This document shows, piece by piece, positions 54,723-64,000 of a DNA stretch of 64,000 bases. The translations under genes and the position numbers were made by a program. The DNA lies in contig NZ_QTQP01000002.1 in NCBI RefSeq assembly GCF_003854275.1, positions 62,001-126,000 on the forward strand, written 5' to 3'. The first letter of the stretch is position 1; each line of letters starts with the position of its first letter. A model generated the notes under the pieces. The model was not told the DNA's origin. It saw only the letters and a program-made list of their open reading frames with translations, and searched no databases. This DNA is from Burkholderia sp. Bp8963. Lineage in GTDB: Bacteria > Pseudomonadota > Gammaproteobacteria > Burkholderiales > Burkholderiaceae.

Positions 54723-55160
54723 TCACAGCGCGACGCGACGCGCGAGCCGGCGCGAGCGCAGGTGGTCGTACGCGAGATTGAAGCAGAACGTGTAAGGCAG
54801 GAAAAACAGCACGATGCCGAGGTCGAGCAGCAGCGCCTCGACGAGGCCGATGCCGAGCCACCACGCGGCGAGCGGCACCACCATCGCGACGAGCCCCAGC
54901 TCGAACGCGAGCGCATGCACGATCCGCATGCCGAGATTGCGCACCAGCCCGAAACGGCGCTCGAACCGGTCGAACAGCGTGTTGAACGTCATGTTCCACG
55001 CCATCGCGATCAGCGACACCATCACCGTCAGCGCGCCGACATGCGATACCGGCATGTCGAGCAGCCACGCACCGATCGGCGCGCACAGCGCGATCGCGAC
55101 CAGTTCGAACGTCAGCGCATGCACGAGCCGTTCCGTCACCGTTTTGTTGGGATGTTTCAT
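54723..55160 (-). CDS. PACE-family efflux transporter
   Basis: A 145-residue membrane protein with four helices in two BTP (bacterial transmembrane pair) repeats. The repeats begin RLVHALTFELVAIALCAPIGAWLLDM and RIVHALAFELGLVAMVVPLAAWWLGI; the Glu at residue 19 corresponds to the essential acidic residue of AceI. PACE pumps export biguanide and quaternary biocides such as chlorhexidine, and polyamines. GGAGG lies 6 bases before ATG 55160; longer frames to 55238 add unrelated sequence. It is divergent from a LysR gene, as aceI is from aceR. Confidence 0.88.
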   Translation of the reverse strand: MKHPNKTVTERLVHALTFELVAIALCAPIGAWLLDMPVSHVGALTVMVSLIAMAWNMTFNTLFDRFERRFGLVRNLGMRIVHALAFELGLVAMVVPLAAWWLGIGLVEALLLDLGIVLFFLPYTFCFNLAYDHLRSRRLARRVAL

Positions 55161-55234
55161 TGCAGCCTCCGATCCTGACATATGATCCATGCCCGCCATT
55201 CTGATCGGCATGACCGCGTGAATCCAATTGAGTA

Positions 55235-55253
55235 TCATCGGTTTTTCCGATGA
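55235..55253. promoter_or_regulatory. Candidate LysR operator in the PACE/LysR gap
   Basis: A perfect dyad TCATCGG-TTTTT-CCGATGA (19 bp with the spacer) lies between the divergent PACE and LysR starts, 21 bases upstream of the LysR ATG. It fits the T-N11-A type site used by LysR regulators. Confidence 0.6.
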
Positions 55254-55273
55254 AACGATGCCAGGAGCCCCGT

Positions 55274-56158
55274 ATGCGTCACGCCCCGGAAGCCTTGCTT
55301 GCGTTCGCGGAAGCCGCGCTGCTCGGCTCGTTCACGGCCGCCGCGCGCAAGCTCGGCAAACGCCAGTCGACCGTGTCGGAAGCGATCGCGAACCTCGAGA
55401 TCGATCTCGGCGTGCAACTGTTCGACCGCTCGACGCGCGCACCGACGCTGACCGATGCCGGCCGCGCACTGCTGCCGCACGTGCAGCGCGCGCTCGAGGC
55501 CGGCGCGGCGATCGACCGCACCGCCGCCCGGCTCGCGCACGGCGAGGAGGCGCGGCTGACGCTCGTGGTGTCCGACACCTATCAGTCGAAGCGCTACGAG
55601 GAGACGCTGACGGCGCTCGAGCAGCGCTTTCCGGCACTCGAGCTCGAATGCCAGATCGCCGAGCACGAGGACGTGCTGGACCTGATCCAGCAGGGCCGCG
55701 CGCAGCTCGGGCTGATGGCCGCGCGCGCGGCCTATCCGCCCGACATCGGCGCGGCGACGATCGCGGAGGAATCGGAGATCGGCCTGTTCGTCGGGCGCAC
55801 GCACCCGCTCGCCGCGCATCGCGACGCCGAGGTGCCGCATGCCGCGCTGCGCGATGCGCGCGAGCTGCGCCTCAATACGTACGCGACGCCGGACGGCCGC
55901 GAAGCGGACGGCCTGATCGTCGCCGGCACGCGCCGCTGGTCGGCGCCGAGCTACCTGATGTTGCTGGAGATGGCGGTGCTGGGATTCGGCTGGGCGGAAC
56001 TGCCCCGCTGGATGGTCGAGCATTTCGCGCGCGACCGGCTCTGCGAGCTGCGGGCACGCGGCTGGCCGCGCCGGGTGCGGGTCGATGCGGTGTGGTCGCG
56101 CAGCCGGCCGCTCGGCCCCGCGGGCGCGTGGCTGCTCGACGCGATGCTGGCCGCGTGA
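55274..56158 (+). CDS. LysR-family transcriptional regulator
   Basis: A 294-residue LysR regulator. The helix-turn-helix spans about residues 5-65 (LLAFAEAALLGSFTAAARKLGKRQSTVSEAIANLEIDLGVQLFDRSTRAPTLTDAG), followed by a two-lobe periplasmic-binding-like sensor (LTLVVSDTYQSKRYEETLTALEQRFP onward). AGGAG lies 6 bases before ATG 55274, which is preferred to ATG 55250 and 55228. It is divergent from the PACE pump with a 19-bp dyad between, so it probably controls that gene and itself. The inducer is unknown. Confidence 0.9.
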   Translation: MRHAPEALLAFAEAALLGSFTAAARKLGKRQSTVSEAIANLEIDLGVQLFDRSTRAPTLTDAGRALLPHVQRALEAGAAIDRTAARLAHGEEARLTLVVSDTYQSKRYEETLTALEQRFPALELECQIAEHEDVLDLIQQGRAQLGLMAARAAYPPDIGAATIAEESEIGLFVGRTHPLAAHRDAEVPHAALRDARELRLNTYATPDGREADGLIVAGTRRWSAPSYLMLLEMAVLGFGWAELPRWMVEHFARDRLCELRARGWPRRVRVDAVWSRSRPLGPAGAWLLDAMLAA

Positions 56159-56168
56159 ACGGCGCGGC

Positions 56169-56240
56169 AAGCGGGAGCAGAAGCGGGAACAGAAGCGGAA
56201 TCGGAAATGGGAGCGGAAGCGGGAGCGGCAACGGGCACGC
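56169..56240. repeat. Six 12-bp tandem repeats after the LysR stop
   Basis: Units AAGCGGGAGCAG, AAGCGGGAACAG, AAGCGGAATCGG, AAATGGGAGCGG, AAGCGGGAGCGG and CAACGGGCACGC run from 10 bp after the LysR stop. They end 36 bp before the convergent CopD-like gene. If translated in the frame that runs on, the array reads as Gly/Ser/Asn. Confidence 0.85.
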
Positions 56241-56276
56241 CGCCGCGCACCGCCCGCGCAAAGCCGTCAGAAGCTG

Positions 56277-56735
56277 TCAGAAGCCGCGCGACAGCACGGC
56301 CGCGCCGACCGTCACGGCGCCGAGCACGAGGTTGACGACGACGAGCAGGCGCACCGCGTTCACCGCACGCGCGCCGTCGGGCCAGTTCTGCGCCTGCACC
56401 GCGCGGCGGATGCGCGGGAACAGCGCGAAACGGATGTGACCGAAGATCAGCATCATCACGACGCCGAGGCCGGCCATCGCGTGCAGCGCCCAGGTCGCGT
56501 GCGCGCCGCCGAACTGCATCAGCAGGAAGCCGCCGGACAGCAGGATCACGATCACCGACCCCGCGACCCAGTTGAAGAAGCGGCCGAACACGCCCTCGAT
56601 CAGCGGCAGCCGCAACTGCGGCGACAGGTCCGACAGCGCCGGCCGCAGGCAGAAGTTGGCGAACACCATCCCGCCCACCCACACGGCGACGGCCAGCAGA
56701 TGGAGAAATAACGCGACGGCAATTGCGTGGGACAT
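56277..56735 (-). CDS. CopD-like membrane protein
   Basis: A 152-residue membrane protein with four helices: IAVALFLHLLAVAVWVGGMVFANFCL, FNWVAGSVIVILLSGGFLLM, ALHAMAGLGVVMMLIFGHIRFAL and AVRLLVVVNLVLGAVTVGAAVL. The His in the first helix (FLHLLAVAVWVGG) and in HIRF are conserved in CopD-domain proteins, which relate to copper uptake or heme-dependent redox. No CopC or multicopper oxidase gene is adjacent, so a copper role is inferred from family only. It ends near the LysR array and is separated from parC by 273 bp. Confidence 0.8.
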   Translation of the reverse strand: MSHAIAVALFLHLLAVAVWVGGMVFANFCLRPALSDLSPQLRLPLIEGVFGRFFNWVAGSVIVILLSGGFLLMQFGGAHATWALHAMAGLGVVMMLIFGHIRFALFPRIRRAVQAQNWPDGARAVNAVRLLVVVNLVLGAVTVGAAVLSRGF

Positions 56736-56946
56736 GGCGAGAATCCTGTTCTGTTATGTTTGGGATGATGTGGCGAACCGGCAGTCGCGCTGCGAACCGG
56801 CGCGACGCAAGAACGCGTCGCGCGAGCTGCGCATGTGCGCTGCACCGAGCGACGTTCGACAGGTACGCTACCGCTCGGTTCAGGCCTGCGTGCGGATTTC
56901 ACAATATTTTGCAAGTCCTGCGTGACGGTGGCACGCAGCGCCGACG

Positions 56947-56983
56947 AAAAAGGCCGCACGGCCGCCGAAGCGGCCGTGCGGCC
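56947..56983 (-). terminator. Intrinsic terminator of parC
   Basis: On the minus strand a 14-bp stem (arm GGCCGCACGGCCGC) with loop TTCG is followed by five T. It begins 25 bases past the parC stop. Confidence 0.92.
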
Positions 56984-57008
56984 CCAGGATGCCGCGGATG
57001 ATACGCGC

Positions 57009-59330
57009 TCAGCCGAGCAACGGACGCAGCCCGCCGATGGTCTTGAGCTTCGTGTCCGGCGCGCGGCCCTTGCGCGCGCGCTTGCCGACCTGCGGCGCGA
57101 GCGCGCTGCCGGACAGCGTTTCCTCCTGCGCCTTGCCGCCACGGCCCGTGCCGATCAGCACGACGCCGGCCGGATCGATCGCGAGCGCCTGCACGAGGGT
57201 TTCCTTGTCGTCGAGCGCCATCAGGATCACGCCGCGGCCGCCGCCCGACAGCGTCTTCATCTCGTCCATGCCGAACACGAGGAGCCGCCCGCCGCTCGAC
57301 AGGCACGCGACCTGCGTCGCGTTCGGCAGCACCGGCATGGGTGCGAGCGGCACCGCGCCCGCATCGATCGTCATGAACGCCTTGCCGGCCTTCACGCGGC
57401 TCACCATGTCGCCGACCTTCGCGAGGAAGCCGAAGCCATTGCTCGACGCGAGCAGCAGCGGCTGCTCGGCCGGCGCCGCGAAGTAATGCATCAGGTGCGA
57501 GCCCGATTCGAGTTCGATCAGCGACGTGACGGGCACGCCGTCGCCGCGCCCGCCCGGCAGCACCGACACGTCGACCGAATACACGCGGCCGCTGCTGCCC
57601 CACGCGATCAAGCGATCCGGCGTGCGGCACTGGAACGCCGCGTACAGGGCGTCGCCGGCCTTGAACGTGAAGCCCGCCGGATCGAGCCCGTGGCCCTTCA
57701 GCGCGCGCACCCAGCCCTTCTGCGACACGACGACCGTCACCGGCTCGTCGACGACCTTCGCCTCGAACGTCGCGCGCTTTTCCTGCTGGATCAGCGTGCG
57801 GCGCTCGTCGCCGTACTGCTTCGCGTCGGCCTCGATCTCCTTGATCATCAGCCGCTTCATCGCGCTTTCGTTCGCGAGCAGCTCCTCGAGCTTCGCCTTC
57901 TCGTCGCGCAGCGACTCGAGCTCCTTCTCGATCTTGATTTTCTCGAGCCGCGCGAGCTGACGCAGGCGGATTTCGAGGATGTCTTCGGCCTGGCGCTCGG
58001 AGAGGCCGAACGCGCTCATCAGCGCGGCCTTCGGCTCGTCCGACTCGCGGATGATGCGGATCACCTCGTCGATGTTCAGGAAGACGATCATCCGGCCTTC
58101 GAGGATGTGGATCCGGTCGTCGACCTTCGCGAGACGGTGGCGGCAGCGCCGCGTCATCGTGAGCTGGCGGAACTTCACCCACTCGTCGAGGATCGTCAGC
58201 AGCCCCTTCTGGCCCGGCCTGCCGTCGGCGCCGACCATCACGAGGTTCAGCGCCGCGTTCGATTCGAGGCTCGTGTACGCGAGCAGCGAATTGACGAACT
58301 CGGTCTGGTCGATCGTGCGCGACTTCGGCTCGAACACGAGCCGCACCGGCGCTTCCTTGCCCGACTCGTCGCGCACCGCGTCGAGCAGGTCGAGCATCGC
58401 CTTCTTCGTGTTGAGCTGCTCTGGCGTCAGCGTCTTCTTGCCGAGCTTGAGCTTCGGGTTAGTCAGCTCCTCGATTTCCTCGAGCACCTTCTGGCACGAC
58501 GTGCTCGGCGGCAGCTCGGTGACGACGAGCTGCCACTGGCCGCGCGCGAGATCCTCGATCTTCCAGCGCGCGCGCACCTTCAGGCTGCCGCGGCCGCTCT
58601 CATAGGCCGCGGAGATTTCCGCGTCGCTCGAGATGATCTGGCCGCCGCCGGGGAAGTCCGGGCCGGGGATCAGCGCCATCAGCTCCGCATGCGTCAACTT
58701 CGGGTGACGAATCAGTGCAACGGCCGCCGCCGCGACTTCGCGCAGGTTGTGCGACGGGATCTCGGTCGCGAGACCGACCGCGATGCCCGACGCACCGTTC
58801 AACAGTACGAACGGCAGGCGGCCGGGCAGCGTCTTCGGCTCCTCGAACGAGCCGTCGTAGTTCGGCATGAAGTCGACCGTGCCCTGGTCGATCTCGTCGA
58901 GCAGCAGCTTCGAGATCGGCGTCAGGCGCGCTTCGGTGTAACGCATCGCCGCCGCGCCGTCGCCGTCGCGCGAGCCGAAGTTGCCCTGCCCGTCGATCAG
59001 CGGATAGCGCAGCGAGAAATCCTGCGCGAGCCGCACGAGCGCGTCGTACGCGGACTGGTCGCCGTGCGGGTGGTATTTGCCGAGCACGTCGCCGACGACG
59101 CGCGCGGACTTCACCGGCTTCGCGTCGGGGCCGAGGCCCATTTCGTTCATCGCGAACAGGATCCGGCGCTGCACCGGCTTCTGGCCGTCGCAGACGTCCG
59201 GCAGCGCGCGGCCCTTCACGACGCTGACCGCATAGCTGAGATACGCCTGCTCCGCATAGTTGCCGAGCGTCAGCGCGTCGTTGCCGGGCGCGTCAGACCC
59301 GGCAAAGAGATCGGGAGTGTTGTCGTCCAT
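57009..59330 (-). CDS. parC: Topoisomerase IV subunit A
   Basis: The 773-residue DNA-cleaving subunit of topoisomerase IV, which unlinks daughter chromosomes. It begins [16 protein letters not shown], with the winged helix [23 protein letters not shown] and [33 protein letters not shown]. The catalytic Tyr131 lies in AMRYTEARL. The coiled-coil gate follows and a C-terminal propeller holds DNA. Residue Gln92 occupies the quinolone-resistance position that is Ser80 in E. coli. It is shorter than gyrase A and has the ParC-type C-terminus. It lies 119 bases downstream of parE on the same strand and ends at an intrinsic terminator. Confidence 0.95.
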   Translation of the reverse strand: MDDNTPDLFAGSDAPGNDALTLGNYAEQAYLSYAVSVVKGRALPDVCDGQKPVQRRILFAMNEMGLGPDAKPVKSARVVGDVLGKYHPHGDQSAYDALVRLAQDFSLRYPLIDGQGNFGSRDGDGAAAMRYTEARLTPISKLLLDEIDQGTVDFMPNYDGSFEEPKTLPGRLPFVLLNGASGIAVGLATEIPSHNLREVAAAAVALIRHPKLTHAELMALIPGPDFPGGGQIISSDAEISAAYESGRGSLKVRARWKIEDLARGQWQLVVTELPPSTSCQKVLEEIEELTNPKLKLGKKTLTPEQLNTKKAMLDLLDAVRDESGKEAPVRLVFEPKSRTIDQTEFVNSLLAYTSLESNAALNLVMVGADGRPGQKGLLTILDEWVKFRQLTMTRRCRHRLAKVDDRIHILEGRMIVFLNIDEVIRIIRESDEPKAALMSAFGLSERQAEDILEIRLRQLARLEKIKIEKELESLRDEKAKLEELLANESAMKRLMIKEIEADAKQYGDERRTLIQQEKRATFEAKVVDEPVTVVVSQKGWVRALKGHGLDPAGFTFKAGDALYAAFQCRTPDRLIAWGSSGRVYSVDVSVLPGGRGDGVPVTSLIELESGSHLMHYFAAPAEQPLLLASSNGFGFLAKVGDMVSRVKAGKAFMTIDAGAVPLAPMPVLPNATQVACLSSGGRLLVFGMDEMKTLSGGGRGVILMALDDKETLVQALAIDPAGVVLIGTGRGGKAQEETLSGSALAPQVGKRARKGRAPDTKLKTIGGLRPLLG

Positions 59331-59449
59331 CTGAATTCGAATTCCGTGTTCGTGTGTGGCGCGCGCATCGGCCGAACGTCATGCCCGGCTCGTGCGCGCC
59401 AGGAAAACGCCGGGCCTTTCCGGGCTTTCCTGTCCCCTTCAGGGGGCGC

Positions 59450-61432
59450 TCAAATATCCGCTTCGACTTCGTTGCCCTTTTCCTCGAGCCAGCCGCGACG
59501 CGCGGCCGCCTCGCCCTTGCCCATCAGCATCGTCATGCGCGCGACCGTCGACTCGTAGTCGAGCGCGCCGAGCTTCACGGGCATCAGGCGCCGGGTGTCG
59601 GGGTTCATCGTCGTATCCCACAGCTGCTCGGCGCTCATTTCGCCGAGGCCCTTGAAGCGGCTGATGCTCCACTGCGTGTCGCGCACGCCGTCCTTGCGCA
59701 GCTTGTCGAGGATCGCTTCGAGCTCGCCGTCGTCGAGCGCGTACAGCTTCTGCGCGGGCTTCTTGCCGCGCGCGGGCGCATCGACGCGGAACAGCGGCGG
59801 CCGCGCGACGAACACGTGACCACGCTCGATCAGTTGCGGGAAATGCTTGAAGAACAGCGTGAGCAGCAGCACCTGGATGTGCGAGCCGTCGACGTCCGCG
59901 TCGGACAGGATGCAGATCTTGCCGTAGCGCAGGTTCGACAGGTCGACGCTGTCGTCCGGGCTGTGCGGATCGACGCCGATCGCGACCGAGATGTCGTGCA
60001 CCTCGTTGTTCGCGAACAGGCGGTCGCGCTCGGTCTCCCACGTGTTCAGCACCTTGCCGCGCAGCGGCAGGATCGCCTGGTATTCCTTGTCGCGGCCCAT
60101 CTTCGCGGAGCCGCCCGCCGAGTCGCCCTCGACGAGGAACAGCTCGTTGCGCGCGATATCTTCAGTCTCGCAGTCGGTCAGCTTGCCGGGCAGCACCGCG
60201 ACGCCCGAGCTCTTGCGCTTCTCGACCTTCTGGCCCGCACGGGTGCGCGCCTGCGCCTGCTTGATCACGAGTTCGGCGAGCTTCTTGCCGTGCTCGACGT
60301 GCTGGTTCAGCCACAGTTCGAGCGCCGGGCGCGAGAACGACGACACGAGCTTCACCGCATCGCGGCTGTTCAGGCGTTCCTTGATCTGGCCTTGGAACTG
60401 CGGATCGAGCACCTTCGCGGACAGCACGAACGACACGCGCGCGTACACGTCTTCCGCGAGCAGCTTCACGCCCTTCGGCTGCAGGTTGTGCAGCTCGACG
60501 AAGCTCTTCACGGCCTGGTAGAGGCCATCGCGCAGCCCCGATTCGTGCGTGCCGCCGGCCGGCGTCGGGATCAGGTTCACGTACGACTCGCGCACGAGCG
60601 AGCCTTCCTCGCTCCATGCGACGACCCACGTCGCGCCTTCGCCTTCGGCGAACGTGTCGTCGCCCGAGCGCGAATCGGCGAAACGCTCGCCTTCGAACAG
60701 CGGGATCAGCAGCTCGCTGCCGTTCATCTCGTCGAGCAGGTAGCCGCGCAGGCCGTCCTCGTACTTCCAGCTCTGGCGCTCGCCGGTCTTCTCGTTGACG
60801 AGCACGACCTCGACGCCCGGCAGCAGCACGGCCTTCGAGCGCAACAGGCGTTGCAGCTCGCCGAGCGGCAGGTTCGGCGAATCGAAGTATTTCGGATTCG
60901 GCCAGACCTGCACGCGCGTGCCGGACTTCTTCTCGCCACGGCCCGCGGCCTGCGTCGCGAGCGGCTTCACGACGTCGCCGTCCGCAAAGCCGAGACCGGC
61001 AATCTTGCCATCGCGCCAGACGGTCACGTCGAGACGTGTCGCGAGCGCGTTCGTCACCGACACGCCGACGCCGTGCAGGCCGCCCGAGAACGTGTAGGCG
61101 CCGCCCGCGGCCTTGTCGAACTTGCCGCCTGCGTGCAGGCGCGTGAACACGATCTCGACGACCGGCACGCCTTCCTCGGGATGCAGGCCGAACGGGATGC
61201 CGCGGCCGTCGTCCTCGACGGATACCGAATGGTCCGCGTGCAGCGTGACGGTGATCTGCTTGCCGTAGCCGCCGAGCGCCTCGTCGGACGCGTTGTCGAT
61301 GACTTCCTGGATGATGTGCAGCGGATTCTCGGTACGGGTGTACATGCCGGGCCGCTGCTTGACCGGCTCGAGACCCTTGAGCACCTTGATCGATGCTTCG
61401 CTATAGGCCGCGCTGGGCTTCTTCGTTGACAT
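59450..61432 (-). CDS. parE: Topoisomerase IV subunit B
   Basis: The 660-residue ATPase subunit of topoisomerase IV. The GHKL domain has VKQRPGMYTRTENPLHIIQEVIDNASDEALGG, DDGRGIPFGLHPEEG and GGLHGVGVSVTNALA (ATP-binding glycine loops). The TOPRIM domain has LFLVEGDSAGGSAKMGRD and ILSDADVDGSHI (metal-binding acidic residues), and the end is FKGLGEMSAEQLWDTTMNP. ATG 61432 (MSTKKPSAAYSEASIKVL) is used; GTG 61438 adds two residues. The gene is 119 bases upstream of parC. DnaA-box-like sites lie 31-65 bases upstream of the start. Confidence 0.95.
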   Translation of the reverse strand: MSTKKPSAAYSEASIKVLKGLEPVKQRPGMYTRTENPLHIIQEVIDNASDEALGGYGKQITVTLHADHSVSVEDDGRGIPFGLHPEEGVPVVEIVFTRLHAGGKFDKAAGGAYTFSGGLHGVGVSVTNALATRLDVTVWRDGKIAGLGFADGDVVKPLATQAAGRGEKKSGTRVQVWPNPKYFDSPNLPLGELQRLLRSKAVLLPGVEVVLVNEKTGERQSWKYEDGLRGYLLDEMNGSELLIPLFEGERFADSRSGDDTFAEGEGATWVVAWSEEGSLVRESYVNLIPTPAGGTHESGLRDGLYQAVKSFVELHNLQPKGVKLLAEDVYARVSFVLSAKVLDPQFQGQIKERLNSRDAVKLVSSFSRPALELWLNQHVEHGKKLAELVIKQAQARTRAGQKVEKRKSSGVAVLPGKLTDCETEDIARNELFLVEGDSAGGSAKMGRDKEYQAILPLRGKVLNTWETERDRLFANNEVHDISVAIGVDPHSPDDSVDLSNLRYGKICILSDADVDGSHIQVLLLTLFFKHFPQLIERGHVFVARPPLFRVDAPARGKKPAQKLYALDDGELEAILDKLRKDGVRDTQWSISRFKGLGEMSAEQLWDTTMNPDTRRLMPVKLGALDYESTVARMTMLMGKGEAAARRGWLEEKGNEVEADI

Positions 61433-61462
61433 AGGCACTGAATTTCGTCATTCATCGGGACC

Positions 61463-61497
61463 TTGTCCACATCTCGTGTGGACAACGTCGTGGACAA
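61463..61497. promoter_or_regulatory. DnaA-box-like inverted pair upstream of parE
   Basis: TTGTCCACA (61463-61471) and its exact complement TGTGGACAA (61477-61485) flank a 5-bp spacer, and a further TGGACAA follows at 61491-61497. TTGTCCACA is one base from the E. coli DnaA box TTATCCACA. The cluster starts 31 bases upstream of the parE ATG. Confidence 0.6.
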
Positions 61498-61703
61498 AGC
61501 GTTGAGTTCCGTAAAAAAGCGAATCGTAACAACGGTGTGCTTGGACTGCTCCGAAAGCGGGCGCGCAGCGTGCGCCGCGCAGCCCGAAACGCGCCGTATT
61601 CTACTGGTTCCGCGCGACGCGCCACTGCGCGAAAAGCGGATCGCAGCAGCACCGCTGCGGCAGGCCCGCGCAGGCGTCGACGCGAAGGACAGCCGCACGG
61701 ATC

Positions 61704-61763
61704 GCCATCCCGCGGACGGCTGCCCCACGGATGGCTGCCCCGCGGATGGCCGCCCCGCGATGC
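61704..61763. repeat. Four 15-bp tandem repeats at the uup 3' end
   Basis: GCCATCCCGCGGACG, GCTGCCCCACGGATG, GCTGCCCCGCGGATG and GCCGCCCCGCGATGC run head to tail and end 1 bp before the uup stop (61765-61767). The rest of the 332-bp gap (61433-61764) holds the DnaA-like cluster and the parE promoter region; I see no gene there. Confidence 0.85.
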
Positions 61764-61764
61764 G

Positions 61765-63711
<1,947 letters not shown>

Positions 63712-63894
63712 GGGGAAGACGGCGAAGAGAAATCGGAAGCGCCCATTGTACCGGTGGCGGAGCCGCCGCCGGCATGGCTGAACGGATAACGCCGGACGGA
63801 TGGCGCGGATGGCCGGGTTTGCCTGGATTGCCGCGCGCCGTCGCCGGCTCCGCACGCCCGGTGCGGCGCGCTCGCGCGCGGCGGCCACCCGCGC

Positions 63895-64000
63895 TTACTT
63901 CACGTTGACGATGATGGTCTTGCTCAGTTCGGGACCATACGACCGGTGCGCGCCGTCGCCGAGCTGCAGCGTGAGCGTGTGCCGGCCCGGCGGTAGCGTC
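63895..64000 (-). CDS. DUF4399 family protein (3' end only)
   Basis: The last 34 codons and stop of a gene that runs off the right edge. The visible C-terminus reads TLPPGRHTLTLQLGDGAHRSYGPELSKTIIVNVK, which matches the end of DUF4399 domains: a PPG-H-TL-L strand pattern, a GD turn, then a final KTI.V.VK strand. DUF4399 proteins are small, usually secreted, and of unknown function. The signal peptide and N-terminus are outside the window, so this rests on a short sequence. Confidence 0.65.
   Translation of the reverse strand, partial: TLPPGRHTLTLQLGDGAHRSYGPELSKTIIVNVK

Noticed and set aside
56161-56439. A C-terminal extension of the LysR protein encoded by the 12-bp array
   Set aside because: It is in a different frame after the LysR stop; a frameshift would be needed.

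Overview
The window is a very GC-rich, gene-dense stretch of chromosome. Gene content and order (msbA, WaaE-type glycosyltransferase, WaaL, two GT9 transferases, a PHB depolymerase, a second FtsK, MctP with DUF3311, parC/parE, uup) point to a betaproteobacterium of the genus Burkholderia, most likely the cepacia complex. This is an inference from recognised protein families; no database search was possible. I see no phage, transposase, integrase, plasmid gene, CRISPR array, rRNA or tRNA. It reads as core chromosome with short intergenic gaps.

Layout: 1-6187 is a lipopolysaccharide core and O-antigen block (5' end of msbA, two GT2 transferases, waaL, two GT9 heptosyltransferase-like genes). 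6268-16569 is housekeeping: dnaE, the tRNA-modification genes trhO and gluQ, rhlE, an MliC-like lysozyme inhibitor, a small lipoprotein, purT and a META lipoprotein. 16730-24419 carries an FtsK translocase with a linker of about 820 residues, a periplasmic lactonase and a GH15 hydrolase. 24632-31110 holds phaZ, a TetR regulator, an rnfB-nth pair, an EamA transporter, DUF1841 and two small cytochromes c. 31356-41449 holds a MoxR/VWA pair, BenE, transaldolase, a VOC protein, a carboxylate symporter with its DUF3311 partner, a spermidine-synthase-like protein and an AraC/cupin/GNAT group. 41475-44445 is an overlapping htpG-ubiC-glycosylase operon read on the minus strand. 44577-50676 is a MocR regulator divergent from five genes (VOC, EamA exporter, aminotransferase, RidA, PhzF). 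50970-64000 holds a GGDEF/EAL protein, a chromate transporter, a PACE/LysR pair, CopD-like, parC, parE, uup and the 3' end of a DUF4399 gene.

The most coherent candidate new system is the MocR-controlled aminotransferase/RidA/PhzF/exporter cluster. It has direct repeats in the divergent promoter that look like a MocR operator. The most unusual structural signals lie outside the genes. Short degenerate tandem arrays (units of 6, 8, 11, 12, 13, 14 or 15 bp) recur, several of them starting at or just past a stop codon. A perfect 23-bp inverted repeat holds the chrA stop codon in its loop. An inverted pair of DnaA-box-like sites precedes parE, a 15-bp palindrome resembling a PhaR site precedes phaZ, and a 19-bp dyad lies in the PACE/LysR promoter.

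Most starts were chosen from ribosome-binding sites and family length. Where several starts are possible this is stated in the entry.
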